Source: Azospira oryzae (GTDB taxonomy: Bacteria > Pseudomonadota > Gammaproteobacteria > Burkholderiales > Rhodocyclaceae). From it: a stretch of 64,000 nucleotides of DNA. Below, in pieces: positions 16,801 through 23,993 of the stretch (within the stretch, counting starts at the first letter, position 1; the number at the start of each line of letters is the position of its first letter). Under the pieces are notes generated by a model. It worked only from the letters and a program-made list of their open reading frames with translations. It searched no databases and was not told where the DNA came from. A program made the translations under genes and the position numbers. Location: assembly GCF_004217225.1 (NCBI RefSeq), contig NZ_SHKM01000001.1, positions 1,526,137 through 1,590,136 of the forward strand, written 5' to 3'.

Positions 16801-17785
16801 GCTCGCCGCTGATGCGGCCCGCCAGGCGCAGCAGGTCCAGTTCCGGCAGGTCCTTGGCCAGCTTCAGGCGCAGGTCCTGCAGGCCCACGTCGGCGGTGGC
16901 CGCCACCGGCAGGCCCTTTTCCACCTCCAGCCACAGGCGCAGGGCGCCGCTGCCCTGGGGCAGGGAAACGGGGTAATCGACCCAGGCCTGCCAGGCCGCC
17001 AGGTCGGTGTGCACGAATTCGGTGTACAGCTCGCCGCTCCAGTCCTCCAGCCGCTGCGGATCGGAGCCCCGCAGGTCGCCCCGCAGGTCGAGGCGGGAAG
17101 CCAGTTCCGCCGGCGGCAGGGCAGAGAGGCCGAAGCGGTGGCGGCGCCCCCGGTTTTCCAGGAGGAAATTCACCGCCTCCAGGGTCAGGGGCGGGGCGCC
17201 CCGCTGCAGGTCTTCCCAGACGATGGTGGCGTCCTTGATGTGGATGCGCTCCTGGCTCAGCACCCAGTGCAGGGCGCTGCCGTCGCTCTTGCCGTCTTCC
17301 AGGGGAATGCCGGCCACCTCGAAGCGGCCGTCGGCGAGGCGCCGCACCAGCAGGGTCGGCTCGCTGATTTCCAGCAGGTGCAGGCGGGGCGAGAGATGGG
17401 GCACGCTCCACCAGGAGAGCACGCTCTCCACCCGCTCGAAGGCCAGGGCCGGATAGCCCTGCCTGTCGGCCACCCGCACGTCGGCCAGGGTCAGCTCGGG
17501 GCGCAGGCCGCGCCAGCCGGCGTCGATGTGGCCGATGGTGACCGGCAGGCCGACGGCCTGGCTCACCGCCTGTTCGATGTCGGCCCGGTAGTTGCCCACG
17601 TTGGGCAGCACCCAGTAGCGCAGGGCCAGCACCAGGAAGGCGAAGACGAAGTAGACCACCACCCCCGCCACCAGGGCCAGGCGGCCGACACGGCGCCAGA
17701 ACTGGCGCGCCCGGGGGCTGACGAGGAAGGGCAGGAGGGCGTGCAGGCGGTGGTAAAGGGCCGACCGCAGGACGGAATCAGTCAT
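13808..17785 (-). CDS. yhdP: AsmA-like envelope lipid-transport protein YhdP
   Basis: This giant protein of 1325 residues has one N-terminal membrane anchor (about residues 34-57). A long repetitive beta-strand region follows and ends with the conserved AsmA-like C-terminal segment. YhdP proteins span the periplasm and are implicated in phospholipid transport to the outer membrane, redundantly with TamB and YdbH in E. coli. The start MTDSVLRSAL at 17785, with GAGG upstream, is preferred to a 12-residue longer frame. It is divergent from glnE and overlaps the nitrilase start by 20 bases. Confidence 0.92.
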   Translation of the reverse strand: MTDSVLRSALYHRLHALLPFLVSPRARQFWRRVGRLALVAGVVVYFVFAFLVLALRYWVLPNVGNYRADIEQAVSQAVGLPVTIGHIDAGWRGLRPELTLADVRVADRQGYPALAFERVESVLSWWSVPHLSPRLHLLEISEPTLLVRRLADGRFEVAGIPLEDGKSDGSALHWVLSQERIHIKDATIVWEDLQRGAPPLTLEAVNFLLENRGRRHRFGLSALPPAELASRLDLRGDLRGSDPQRLEDWSGELYTEFVHTDLAAWQAWVDYPVSLPQGSGALRLWLEVEKGLPVAATADVGLQDLRLKLAKDLPELDLLRLAGRISGERRNGDTRFSGKRVGLATRDGTSLEPTDFAFSWQEGGLFSDRRRGSAAATTLDLGALAALAEHLPLGAEVRQWLNDYAPRGLVRDLKASWTENEGKPQDYNLKARFDGLGIKASSRFPGFAGMSGTVDAGDRGGSLTLRSAKAQLELPQVFPDPRLAVDALNSQVSWKIDGSRLDVSLDSLTFNGPDATGSAQGTYRLSGDGPGSIDLTAGISKADGTAVWRYMPKVVSQDARDWLKSSITGGTASEAKLVLKGDLARFPFLDPKDGQFLVTARINGATLEYASGWPRIDDIQGSLRFEGARMLIEAKSAKLLGARLSGVKAEIADLEAPEELLSITGKAEGPTGEFLKFIDQSPVGDKIDNFTDGMKAQGEGRLNLQLELFLRRMADSRIKGDYEFLNNQVTVEPGLPPITQANGRLHFTDAGISVREITGQFLGGPMKLSASNEGDKVLVNASGSLTAAALRRQLDLPLFDNVSGSAAWKGEVRVRKKTAELVVDSDLKGLASSLPEPFNKSAAAALPLHLERGALAEAAPRKGAPAPVAREQVKFTLGKLASAHIIRRREAAGPVTERGAIAIGEGLSLPERGLALTVNLPSVDADFWLKALTPANGNGGSASSGGSAAVGESAAPLSLAVLKTPLLDISGRRLHDVTLKAAPAGNSWQVEVNAKEAAGQINWDGAGQGRVKARLKYLTLPESTPQQEAMQRLGEAENQDELPGLDIVADSFTLGSRRFGKLELLARNEGRVWRLDKVLLSSPDGSINGKGLWRTDPRGAHRTDVEFRLEAGDAGKYLDRLGFPGTLKRGSATLAGKLAWNNTPTTLDIPSLSGEVKLTAEKGQFAKVEPGIGKLIGLLSLQSLPRRITLDFRDVFSEGFAFDNVEGTFKVQNGLMKTSDLSIDGPAAKVGIKGDINLDNETQNLRVRVQPALGSSVALGTAALVNPVAGVAALIAQKVLQNPVDQIFAFEYAVTGSWEDPKVEKVSAAKADKSEKAKTDESAKP

Positions 17786-17837
17786 GGGCCTCGACCGGCA
17801 ACAGGGCGGAGGCGGCGGCAACGATGGCGGCGGCGCT

Positions 17838-17867
17838 TTGCAAAGGTATTGGGCGGGTCACTACAAT
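17838..17867 (+). promoter_or_regulatory. Candidate sigma-70 promoter for glnE
   Basis: TTGCAA (17838-17843) and TACAAT (17862-17867) are separated by 18 bases. They lie 76 bases before the glnE ATG, in the yhdP-glnE divergent gap. Each hexamer matches four or five consensus positions. Confidence 0.45.
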
Positions 17868-17943
17868 GGCAAGTTCTGGGCGAAGGGGTGGATTTTAACC
17901 CAGCCACCCCCGGAAACCCCGGATATAACCGGATGATTCCCTG

Positions 17944-20727
17944 ATGAATAACGATTCCAACAATAACGCCGCTCCCGCCCCCGCCGCCGACACGACTTTT
18001 CCCGCCGCCTGGCAACCCGCCCTGGACCACAGTGCCTACCTGCGCCAGCTGCTCTCCTGCCGCGGCGAACTGGTGCCGATCCTGGCCGAATCCTGGCAGC
18101 GCCCCCTCACCGCCGCCGACCTGGAGGAGTGGATCGCCCAGGCCGCCCCGGCCGACGAGGAAGCCCTGAAACCGGTGCTGCGCCGCCTGCGCCAGCGGGT
18201 CATGGCCCATCTCATCATCCGCGACCTGGCCGCCGCCGCGCCCCTGCAGGAGGTGGTGGAAACCATGACCCTGCTGGCCGACATCACCACCAACTTCGCC
18301 CTGGACTTCGTGCACCGCAGCCTGGTGCAGCAGTACGGCGAACCCCTGGACAGCCAGGGCCGACCCCAGCGCCTGCTGGTGGTGGGCATGGGCAAGCTGG
18401 GCGGACGGGAGCTGAACGTCTCCTCCGATGTGGACTACATCTTCGTCTATCCGGAAGAAGGCCAGACCGCCGGCCGCGCCGACGGCGGCGGCCAGGTGGA
18501 CAACTACGATTTCTTCCACCGCCTGGGCAAGCGCCTCATCATCGCCCTGGGGGACCTCACCGCCGACGGCCAGGTCTTCCGCGTGGACATGCGCCTGCGC
18601 CCCAATGGCGATTCCGGCCCCCTGGTGTGCAGCCTGGACGCCCTGGAAAACTACTTCATCACCCAGGGCCGGGAATGGGAACGCTACGCCTGGATCAAGG
18701 CCCGGGTCATGAACGCCGGCGCCAACGACGTGAACAACTGGGGCCCGGTGCTGAGCCAGACCGGCCGCCCCTTCGTCTTCCGCAAGTACCTGGACTTCGG
18801 CGCCATCAACGCCATGCGCGACCTGCACGCCCAGATCCGCCGCGAGGTGGCGCGCAAGGACATGGCCAACCACGTCAAGCTGGGCCCCGGCGGCATCCGG
18901 GAAATCGAGTTCATCGCCCAGGTATTTCAGCTGATCCGCGGCGGCCGCGACACCGCCCTGCAGATCCGCCCCACCCTGCAGGTCCTGGCCCTGCTGCCGG
19001 AACGGGGCCTGATGGCCCAGGAGGCGGTGGACGAGCTGAGCACCGCCTACGACTTCCTGCGCCGCCTGGAACACCGCCTGCAATACGTGGCCGACCAGCA
19101 GACCCACAGCCTGCCTGAAGATGCGGAGGGCCAGGCCCGCATTGCCCGTTCCATGGGTTTTCCCGACTACCCTGCCCTGCTGGCCGTGCTCGACGGCCAT
19201 CGCCAGCGGGTCTCCCTGCACTTCGAGGCCGTCTTTGCCGAACCGGAGGCCCCCAGCTCCCAGAGCGAAACCCTCACCGCCCTGTGGCAGGGCGCCCTGG
19301 AATGCGACGGCGCCCAGGAAAAATTCGCCGGCCTCGGCTTTGCCGACGTGCAGGACTCCCTGGAACGGCTGCAGGCCTTCCGCGACGGCGCCCGCTACCA
19401 GCAGCTGCCCGCCAGCAACCGGGAACGCATGGACGCCCTGGGCCCGCGCCTGATCGAAGCCGCCGCGGCCACGCCGACGCCGGACCTGACCCTCTCCCGC
19501 TGCCTCGCCTTCCTCGAGGCCATCGGCCGCCGCGGCGCCTACCTGGCCCTGCTGCAGCAGTATCCCCAGGCCCTGAAGAAGGTGGCCGAACTCATCGGCG
19601 GCTCCAGTTGGGCCGCCGAATACCTGACCCGCCACCCCATCCTGCTCGATGAACTGCTGGACCCGCGCCTGCTGGAAGTGGCCACCGACTGGCAGCGCTT
19701 CCGCCGCGAACTGCGCCGGGCCCTGGACGAATGCGCCGGCGACACGGAACGGGAAATGGACCTGCTGCGGGAAATGCACCACGCCCAGGTCTTCCGCCTG
19801 CTGGCCCAGGACCTGGCCGGCCTGCACAGCATCGAGAAAATCTCCGACCACCTCACCGAGCTGGCCGACATCATGGTGGCCGAGACGGTGCGCCTGTGCT
19901 GGGGCAAGCTGAAGACCCGGCACCGGGAAGAGCCCGTCTTCGCCGTCATCGGCTACGGCAAGCTGGGGGGCAAGGAGCTGGGCTACGCCTCCGACCTGGA
20001 CATCATCTTCCTCTTCGACGAAAAGAAGGACACCGCCCAGGAGGCCGAAGAGGTCTACGCCCGCCTGGCCCAGCGGGTGAACACCTGGCTCTCCTCCCAG
20101 ACCCCCGCCGGCCTGCTCTTCGAGACCGACCTGCGCCTGCGCCCCAACGGCGATTCCGGTCTCATGGTCTCCTCCCTCGCCTCCTTCCGCGAATACCAGC
20201 TGCACAGCGCCTGGGTGTGGGAACACCAGGCTCTCACCCGGGCCCGCTTCGTCGCCGGCGATACGGACGTGGGCCGGGGCTTCGACGCCATCCGGGAGGA
20301 AATCCTGCGCCAGCCCCGGGACCGGGCCAAGCTCAAGGAAGAAGTGCTGGCCATGCGGCAGAAGATGATCGACGCCAACGCCTCGGATGCCGAAACCGTG
20401 GCCCGGGGCGAATTCGACATCAAGCAGGACCCGGGCGGCATCATCGACGTGGAATTCATCATCCAGTACCTGGTGCTGGGCCACGCCCACGAGCACCTGG
20501 AACTCACCGGCAACCTGGGCAACATCGCCCTCCTCGGCATCGCCGCCCGCCTCGGCCTGATCCCCGCCGCCCTGGCCGAGCCGGTACAAAACGCCTACCG
20601 CGACTACCGCCGCCTGCAACACGCCAAACGCCTCAACGGCAGCCCCAAGAGCCGGGTGGCAAGGGACTCGGTAGCCGAGCGCATCGCCGCGGTACGGGCG
20701 TTGTGGGAGGAAGTGTTTAAGGGGTAA
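17944..20727 (+). CDS. glnE: Bifunctional glutamine synthetase adenylyltransferase/deadenylylase
   Basis: GlnE (927 residues, against 946 in E. coli) adds AMP to, or removes it from, glutamine synthetase in response to PII and glutamine. Both nucleotidyltransferase domains are intact. The N-terminal deadenylylase has GMGKLGGRELN at 148-158 followed by SSDVDYIF. The C-terminal adenylylase has GYGKLGGKELG at 670-680 followed by ASDLDIIF. A Rho-independent terminator lies 37 bases after the stop. Beyond it the second cassette array begins. Confidence 0.97.
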   Translation: MNNDSNNNAAPAPAADTTFPAAWQPALDHSAYLRQLLSCRGELVPILAESWQRPLTAADLEEWIAQAAPADEEALKPVLRRLRQRVMAHLIIRDLAAAAPLQEVVETMTLLADITTNFALDFVHRSLVQQYGEPLDSQGRPQRLLVVGMGKLGGRELNVSSDVDYIFVYPEEGQTAGRADGGGQVDNYDFFHRLGKRLIIALGDLTADGQVFRVDMRLRPNGDSGPLVCSLDALENYFITQGREWERYAWIKARVMNAGANDVNNWGPVLSQTGRPFVFRKYLDFGAINAMRDLHAQIRREVARKDMANHVKLGPGGIREIEFIAQVFQLIRGGRDTALQIRPTLQVLALLPERGLMAQEAVDELSTAYDFLRRLEHRLQYVADQQTHSLPEDAEGQARIARSMGFPDYPALLAVLDGHRQRVSLHFEAVFAEPEAPSSQSETLTALWQGALECDGAQEKFAGLGFADVQDSLERLQAFRDGARYQQLPASNRERMDALGPRLIEAAAATPTPDLTLSRCLAFLEAIGRRGAYLALLQQYPQALKKVAELIGGSSWAAEYLTRHPILLDELLDPRLLEVATDWQRFRRELRRALDECAGDTEREMDLLREMHHAQVFRLLAQDLAGLHSIEKISDHLTELADIMVAETVRLCWGKLKTRHREEPVFAVIGYGKLGGKELGYASDLDIIFLFDEKKDTAQEAEEVYARLAQRVNTWLSSQTPAGLLFETDLRLRPNGDSGLMVSSLASFREYQLHSAWVWEHQALTRARFVAGDTDVGRGFDAIREEILRQPRDRAKLKEEVLAMRQKMIDANASDAETVARGEFDIKQDPGGIIDVEFIIQYLVLGHAHEHLELTGNLGNIALLGIAARLGLIPAALAEPVQNAYRDYRRLQHAKRLNGSPKSRVARDSVAERIAAVRALWEEVFKG

Positions 20728-20763
20728 GGGCTAAGGGGCGGCGGATGCCGCGGGCTCGAAATG

Positions 20764-20793
20764 AAAAAGCCGCCGGGAATCCGGAGGCTTTTT
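20764..20793. terminator. Bidirectional terminator after glnE
   Basis: AAAAAGCCGCCGG and CCGGAGGCTTTTT form a 13-pair stem with one mismatch and a GAAT loop. It has a T run on the forward side and an A run on the other. It can end glnE and also transcripts arriving from cassette array 2. Confidence 0.85.
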
Positions 20794-20798
20794 CGAGG

Positions 20799-20858
20799 GG
20801 CGAACGTAGAGGTAAAGGTGACCGGAAAGCAAAGCGCAGAGGGATAGCCGAGTTGGGC
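20799..20858 (-). other. Degenerate attC site 2d
   Basis: R'' GCCCAAC (20852-20858) is perfect and nearly complements the cassette start TTGGGA. The proposed R' is GTTCGCC (20799-20805). The inner stem is poor, so the site may be decayed or truncated at the array edge. Confidence 0.45.
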
Positions 20859-20862
20859 AGCA

Positions 20863-21132
20863 TTACGGCATACCCTTTAAGCCTTGAAATTCCAAGGCGG
20901 TCAAAAAATTTTTGAGCATGCGCGCTTGCTCTTCTGGACTGTTTGACACTGATGAATTGGCCCACCGCTCGAACGCTCTTGGGTTGAAGTCGATTAAACC
21001 GTTTCCTCCGCTCTCAACGTCAACCACGAAATAGCGAGTTCCTTCGCGGTACTCAACCGTGAGACGGCCCGTAAACTGGACTTCGAAGCCATCACTGCTT
21101 CGAACCCCTTGCTTATTGAGCCACGTGAACAA
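20863..21132 (-). CDS. Hypothetical protein, cassette-borne, TTG start
   Basis: The 89-residue soluble product starts FTWLNKQGVR after the initiator and has no recognised family. No ATG or GTG is available in frame. The TTG at 21132 is supported by a GGGAG ribosome site nine bases upstream that forms part of the cassette junction GTTGGGAG. The frame stays open through the upstream attC, but that segment has no start codon. It is probably a real cassette gene of unknown function. Confidence 0.55.
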   Translation of the reverse strand: MFTWLNKQGVRSSDGFEVQFTGRLTVEYREGTRYFVVDVESGGNGLIDFNPRAFERWANSSVSNSPEEQARMLKNFLTALEFQGLKGMP

Positions 21133-21142
21133 GGTTCTATGC

Positions 21143-21211
21143 TCCCAACGTTCGAATTCTTCGGACTGAGTAGCTTCTCGCGCGAGACCGGTGGAATGAT
21201 GGGGTAGGGCT
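21143..21211 (-). other. Degenerate attC site 2c
   Basis: R' GTTGGGA lies at 21143-21149 on the reverse strand. The left box is GCCCTAC, one base from RYYYAAC, directly after the stop of the YcxB-like gene. The palindrome TCTCGCGCGAGA (21177-21188) sits between them. Confidence 0.45.
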
Positions 21212-21729
21212 CACGAAGGGAGCCATGACTTAACCTGGGTCAGTTGATTCAAGGAACCCAGTGCCGCCTTAGGTAGGACAAATGCCTGAGAATTGTCGAT
21301 GAATAGATACAGATTCTTGCCATCTTCTGCGAGGTAACGGAACGAAGACCAGGGGTAGTAAGCTTCGCCATATGCTCCCTTTGCGGAAAAACCACTGGGG
21401 TCAAGGTCGACCGTTTGTTCAGACAAGAACCAACTCTCAGGGGATAGCATTACCTTGCGATAGATTCGTTGCTTGAAAAAGGCTCCGGCAACTAGCAGAC
21501 CGACGCCAACGACGAATGCGGCAGCAACAAACATCAAGTCGCGGGTCATCTCGGGGAATTTTTGGAACAGTGCAACATAAGAGGCAAACGCAATTCCTAA
21601 AGGCACCCAAATGAATAGGTTCGAAAAAAAGAGCTTCGAGTTGGCACTCGAAAGCTGAGTCAGCCGCCGATTTACGACTTTATGAAGTGCGACGAAATCG
21701 GCCTGAGACAGGGTAAATGAGCAATGCAT
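21211..21729 (-). CDS. YcxB-like membrane protein, cassette-borne
   Basis: This 172-residue protein has two central membrane spans (about 36-54 and 66-87) and a C-terminal domain with YYPWSSFRYLAEDGKNLYLF. That pattern is typical of the YcxB C-terminal family, whose function is unknown. It lies in a cassette opening at GTTGGGA and ends at attC 2c. Its lower GC content contrasts with the glnE and helicase genes on either side. The family call rests on the WSSF and LYLFI pattern. Confidence 0.7.
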   Translation of the reverse strand: MHCSFTLSQADFVALHKVVNRRLTQLSSANSKLFFSNLFIWVPLGIAFASYVALFQKFPEMTRDLMFVAAAFVVGVGLLVAGAFFKQRIYRKVMLSPESWFLSEQTVDLDPSGFSAKGAYGEAYYPWSSFRYLAEDGKNLYLFIDNSQAFVLPKAALGSLNQLTQVKSWLPS

Positions 21730-21748
21730 CGGTGGTTAGCCTTGTGAG

Positions 21749-21814
21749 TCCCAACGTTCAAGCGTAGCCGACGGCAAAAAGCTCATCTTTTTGACGGATG
21801 GCTAAGCACTAAAC
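21749..21814 (-). other. attC site 2b
   Basis: R' is GTTGGGA (21749-21755). A strong hairpin follows: AGCCGACGGCAAAAAG (21766-21781) pairs with CTTTTTGACGGATGGCT (21787-21803) around CTCAT-type bases, with two mismatches and a bulge. The left box is degenerate (GTTTAG). The stem is the best evidence. Confidence 0.6.
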
Positions 21815-21821
21815 GCGCTGC

Positions 21822-22031
21822 TTATTTTTTTAGCTTTGTCGCCGGGCGATGCTTCTGAACGATAGCGGCAATTTCAGAATTGAGATTTGCTTGATCTCGA
21901 TCTATTTTCTCTTGCTGCTTTGCTTGCTGCTCTCTGAGTATCTGAGCGCCTTTGGGGTCAAACCGTACCCCAACATAATTTGCCGGGTTTTCTTCAGGAA
22001 AATCTTCGAAGTATTCAGACCATTCGCCCAT
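21822..22031 (-). CDS. Small charged hypothetical protein, cassette-borne
   Basis: The start MGEWSEYFEDF at 22031 gives 69 residues. A second ATG two codons earlier touches the AGGAG ribosome site, which is too close, while the chosen ATG sits six bases from it. The product is acidic at the N-terminus and forms a charged helix later (REQQAKQQEKIDRDQAN), possibly a coiled coil. It ends KLKK. No family is recognised. The frame lies between attC 2a and 2b. Confidence 0.6.
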   Translation of the reverse strand: MGEWSEYFEDFPEENPANYVGVRFDPKGAQILREQQAKQQEKIDRDQANLNSEIAAIVQKHRPATKLKK

Positions 22032-22055
22032 TTTCATCTCCTGTAAAAATTTGGT

Positions 22056-22122
22056 GCCTAACGCCCAAGTTCACCAGCAGCCACACGAAACATGGGCATC
22101 CGTGTGCAATGCTCGGCTAAAC
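22056..22122 (-). other. attC site 2a
   Basis: R' GTTAGGC (22056-22062) is a perfect match to GTTRRRY. An inner stem CACACG/CGTGTG, with GCC and GGC pairs, spans about 22081-22106. The R'' end is degenerate (TGTTTAG). It ends the 34-codon cassette described next. Confidence 0.6.
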
Positions 22123-22162
22123 ACAGCGTAGTAGCGGCCAGCAAACGCCAGGCCATGAGCAT
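22058..22162 (-). CDS. Possible 34-residue product of a minimal cassette
   Basis: A junction GTTGGGT at 22171-22177 opens a cassette of about 120 bases. Its only frame starts with ATG at 22162, nine bases after GGGTGG, and runs into attC 2a, stopping inside R'. The peptide begins MLMAWRLLAATTLC, a hydrophobic start, and ends VAAGELGR. Cassettes this small are often non-coding, so translation is uncertain. Confidence 0.3.
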   Translation of the reverse strand: MLMAWRLLAATTLCLAEHCTRMPMFRVAAGELGR

Positions 22163-22267
22163 AATCAGCCACCCAACATATGTCGAGTGACTAGGTCAAA
22201 ACACTGCGCTTTCAGCCCCCGGAGAACCTGGGCACCAACTCAGCCACTGGCCATCCCTGAATCGTCC

Positions 22268-22352
22268 CGCCCCCCTGCCCTGCAACCCAATCCCCACGCC
22301 CCTCCCAGCCAGGCCATGCCGGAGAAGCGCATCCCGCCTGCCTCCCAGGCCG
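22268..22352 (-). repeat. Partial inverted relative of repeat A next to array 2
   Basis: On the reverse strand this stretch carries CTGGGAGGCAGG, then GGCATGGCCTGGC, GAGGGGCGT and TTGGGTTG in the same order and spacing as 7770-7840 of repeat A. The match is imperfect, roughly two thirds by eye. It places a member of the same repeat family beside the third cassette array. The rest of the gap before the helicase gene holds only the promoter below. Confidence 0.5.
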
Positions 22353-22404
22353 GCACCCGCAAACTCCCCATTTCCCCCATACCGGCCTCCGGCTCGCATG
22401 GGTG

Positions 22405-22410
22405 TATAAT
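22405..22410 (+). promoter_or_regulatory. Consensus -10 box for the helicase gene
   Basis: A perfect TATAAT lies 52 bases before the helicase start in otherwise GC-rich sequence. No good -35 is visible at 16-18 bases. The leader would be about 45 bases. Confidence 0.5.
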
Positions 22411-22462
22411 CCCGGCCCTATGTCCTTGATGCCACATTTACTTTTCTGCGGAGACGCCCCCT

Positions 22463-23887
22463 TTGCGTTTTGACGAACTGGGCCTGGCGCCCGAAATTCT
22501 TAAGGCCGTGACCGAGATGGGTTACGCCGAAGCAACCCCGATTCAGCAGCAGGCCATTCCCCTGGTCCTGCAGGGCAAGGACCTCAAGGCCTGTGCCCAG
22601 ACCGGTACCGGCAAGACCGCCGCCTTCACCCTGCCCCTGATCCAGCGCCTGCTGCACCTCGATACGGCCAGCCCGTCGCCGGCCAAGCACCCGGTGCGCG
22701 CCCTGATGCTGGCCCCCACCCGGGAACTGGCGCTGCAGGTGTATGAGTCGGTGAAGTCCTACACCAAGTACACCCACTTCCGCTCCATCTGCCTCTTCGG
22801 CGGCGTGGATATCAAGCCCCAGATCGCCGAGATGAAGAAGGGCGTGGAGTTCGTCGTCGCCACTCCGGGCCGCCTGCTGGACCACGTGGAACAGAAGAGC
22901 GTCTCCTTCAATCAGGTCCAGGCCCTGGTGCTGGATGAGGCCGACCGCATGCTGGACATGGGCTTCATCCCCGACATCCAGCGCATCCTCAACATGCTGC
23001 CGAAGACCCGGCAGAGCCTGCTCTTCTCCGCCACCTTCTCCAACGAGATCCAGCGCCTGGCCGACACCATGCTGCAGTCGCCGATCCTGGTGGAAGTGGC
23101 CCGGCGCAACCAGGTGAACGACACCATCACCCACCGGGTGCACCCGGTGGCCGAGACGCGCAAGAAGGACCTGCTGATCAAGCTGCTGCGCTCCGGCGAA
23201 ATCACCCAGACCCTGGTCTTCATGCGCACCAAGCAGGGCTGCGGCCGTCTGGCCCGGGAACTGGAGCGGGCCGGCATCGCCGCCGACTCCATCCACGGCG
23301 ACAAGTCCCAGAACGAGCGCATCAAGGCCCTGGATGCCTTCAAGAACGGCGGCTGCAAGGTACTGGTGGCCACCGACGTGGCGGCCCGCGGCCTGGACAT
23401 TGACCACCTGCCCTACGTCATCAACTTCGAACTGCCCCACACGCCGGAAGACTACGTGCACCGCATCGGCCGCACCGGCCGCGCCGGTCGCCAGGGCAAC
23501 GCCATTTCCCTGGTCTGCGCCCACGAGGTCGGCTATCTGGCGGATATCGAAAAGCTGATCAAGATGCAGATCGAGCAGGTGGCCGTGGCCGGCTTCGAGC
23601 CGGAGATGGATTACGAATATCCCCCCGGCAGCGGCAAGAAGCGCCGGGCCCACGAGACCCACGCCCCGTCCCAGCCCGTGGCCGGCCGCAGCAAGCCCCC
23701 GGTGAAGCGCAACAACATGATCGCCAAGGACGGCTTCGACTTCTCCAAGCCCTACGAGCCCAAGGCCGCCCCGGCCACGGTGCCGAGCAAGGAGGAAGCG
23801 GCCCACACCCCGGTCGGCAAGCCCGATCCCCACAAGCCGAAGAAGCCCATGGTGGCGGCCCTCCTGGGCGGCCTGGGGCGCAAGTAA
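22463..23887 (+). CDS. rhlE: DEAD-box ATP-dependent RNA helicase, RhlE type
   Basis: The 474-residue protein has the Q motif TPIQQQ (25-30), Walker A AQTGTGKT (45-52), DEAD (158-161), SAT (189-191) and HRIGRTGRAG (333-342). A basic disordered tail from about 385 carries GKKRR. The RhlE opening (FDELGLAPEI) supports the start at a TTG codon, with GGAG about ten bases upstream. No in-frame ATG is available upstream. RhlE proteins remodel RNA in ribosome assembly and mRNA decay. A strong terminator follows. Confidence 0.93.
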   Translation: MRFDELGLAPEILKAVTEMGYAEATPIQQQAIPLVLQGKDLKACAQTGTGKTAAFTLPLIQRLLHLDTASPSPAKHPVRALMLAPTRELALQVYESVKSYTKYTHFRSICLFGGVDIKPQIAEMKKGVEFVVATPGRLLDHVEQKSVSFNQVQALVLDEADRMLDMGFIPDIQRILNMLPKTRQSLLFSATFSNEIQRLADTMLQSPILVEVARRNQVNDTITHRVHPVAETRKKDLLIKLLRSGEITQTLVFMRTKQGCGRLARELERAGIAADSIHGDKSQNERIKALDAFKNGGCKVLVATDVAARGLDIDHLPYVINFELPHTPEDYVHRIGRTGRAGRQGNAISLVCAHEVGYLADIEKLIKMQIEQVAVAGFEPEMDYEYPPGSGKKRRAHETHAPSQPVAGRSKPPVKRNNMIAKDGFDFSKPYEPKAAPATVPSKEEAAHTPVGKPDPHKPKKPMVAALLGGLGRK

Positions 23888-23906
23888 GGCAAGCCTGCGG
23901 GCAGCG

Positions 23907-23934
23907 AAAAGGCCACCTCCCGGTGGCCTTTTTT
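23907..23934 (+). terminator. Rho-independent terminator after the helicase gene
   Basis: AAAAGGCCACC and GGTGGCCTTTTTT form an 11-pair stem around TCCC with a six-T tail, 20 bases after the stop. Confidence 0.92.
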
Positions 23935-23993
23935 ACTCCCGGCATCCGAATCAACCGAGCGGGCCGCCCACGGGGCCGGCCAAGAAAGCAAGC

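Larger units (their letters stand above)
20799..22177 (-). mobile_element. Integron cassette array 2 without integrase (about four cassettes, degenerate)
   Basis: Between glnE and the helicase gene lie four small reverse-strand frames separated by attC-like sites. The R' boxes are GTTGGGT, GTTAGGC, GTTGGGA and GTTGGGA. The R'' boxes are less conserved than in arrays 1 and 3, so the array looks older or inactivated. Codon and base use differ from the GC-rich flanks. No integrase gene is seen. An inverted partial copy of repeat A adjoins its promoter-proximal side. Confidence 0.7.

Noticed and set aside
17782-20622. Long reverse-strand open frame opposite glnE
   Set aside because: It is a shadow frame of glnE with no domain signature. 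GlnE has both nucleotidyltransferase motifs.
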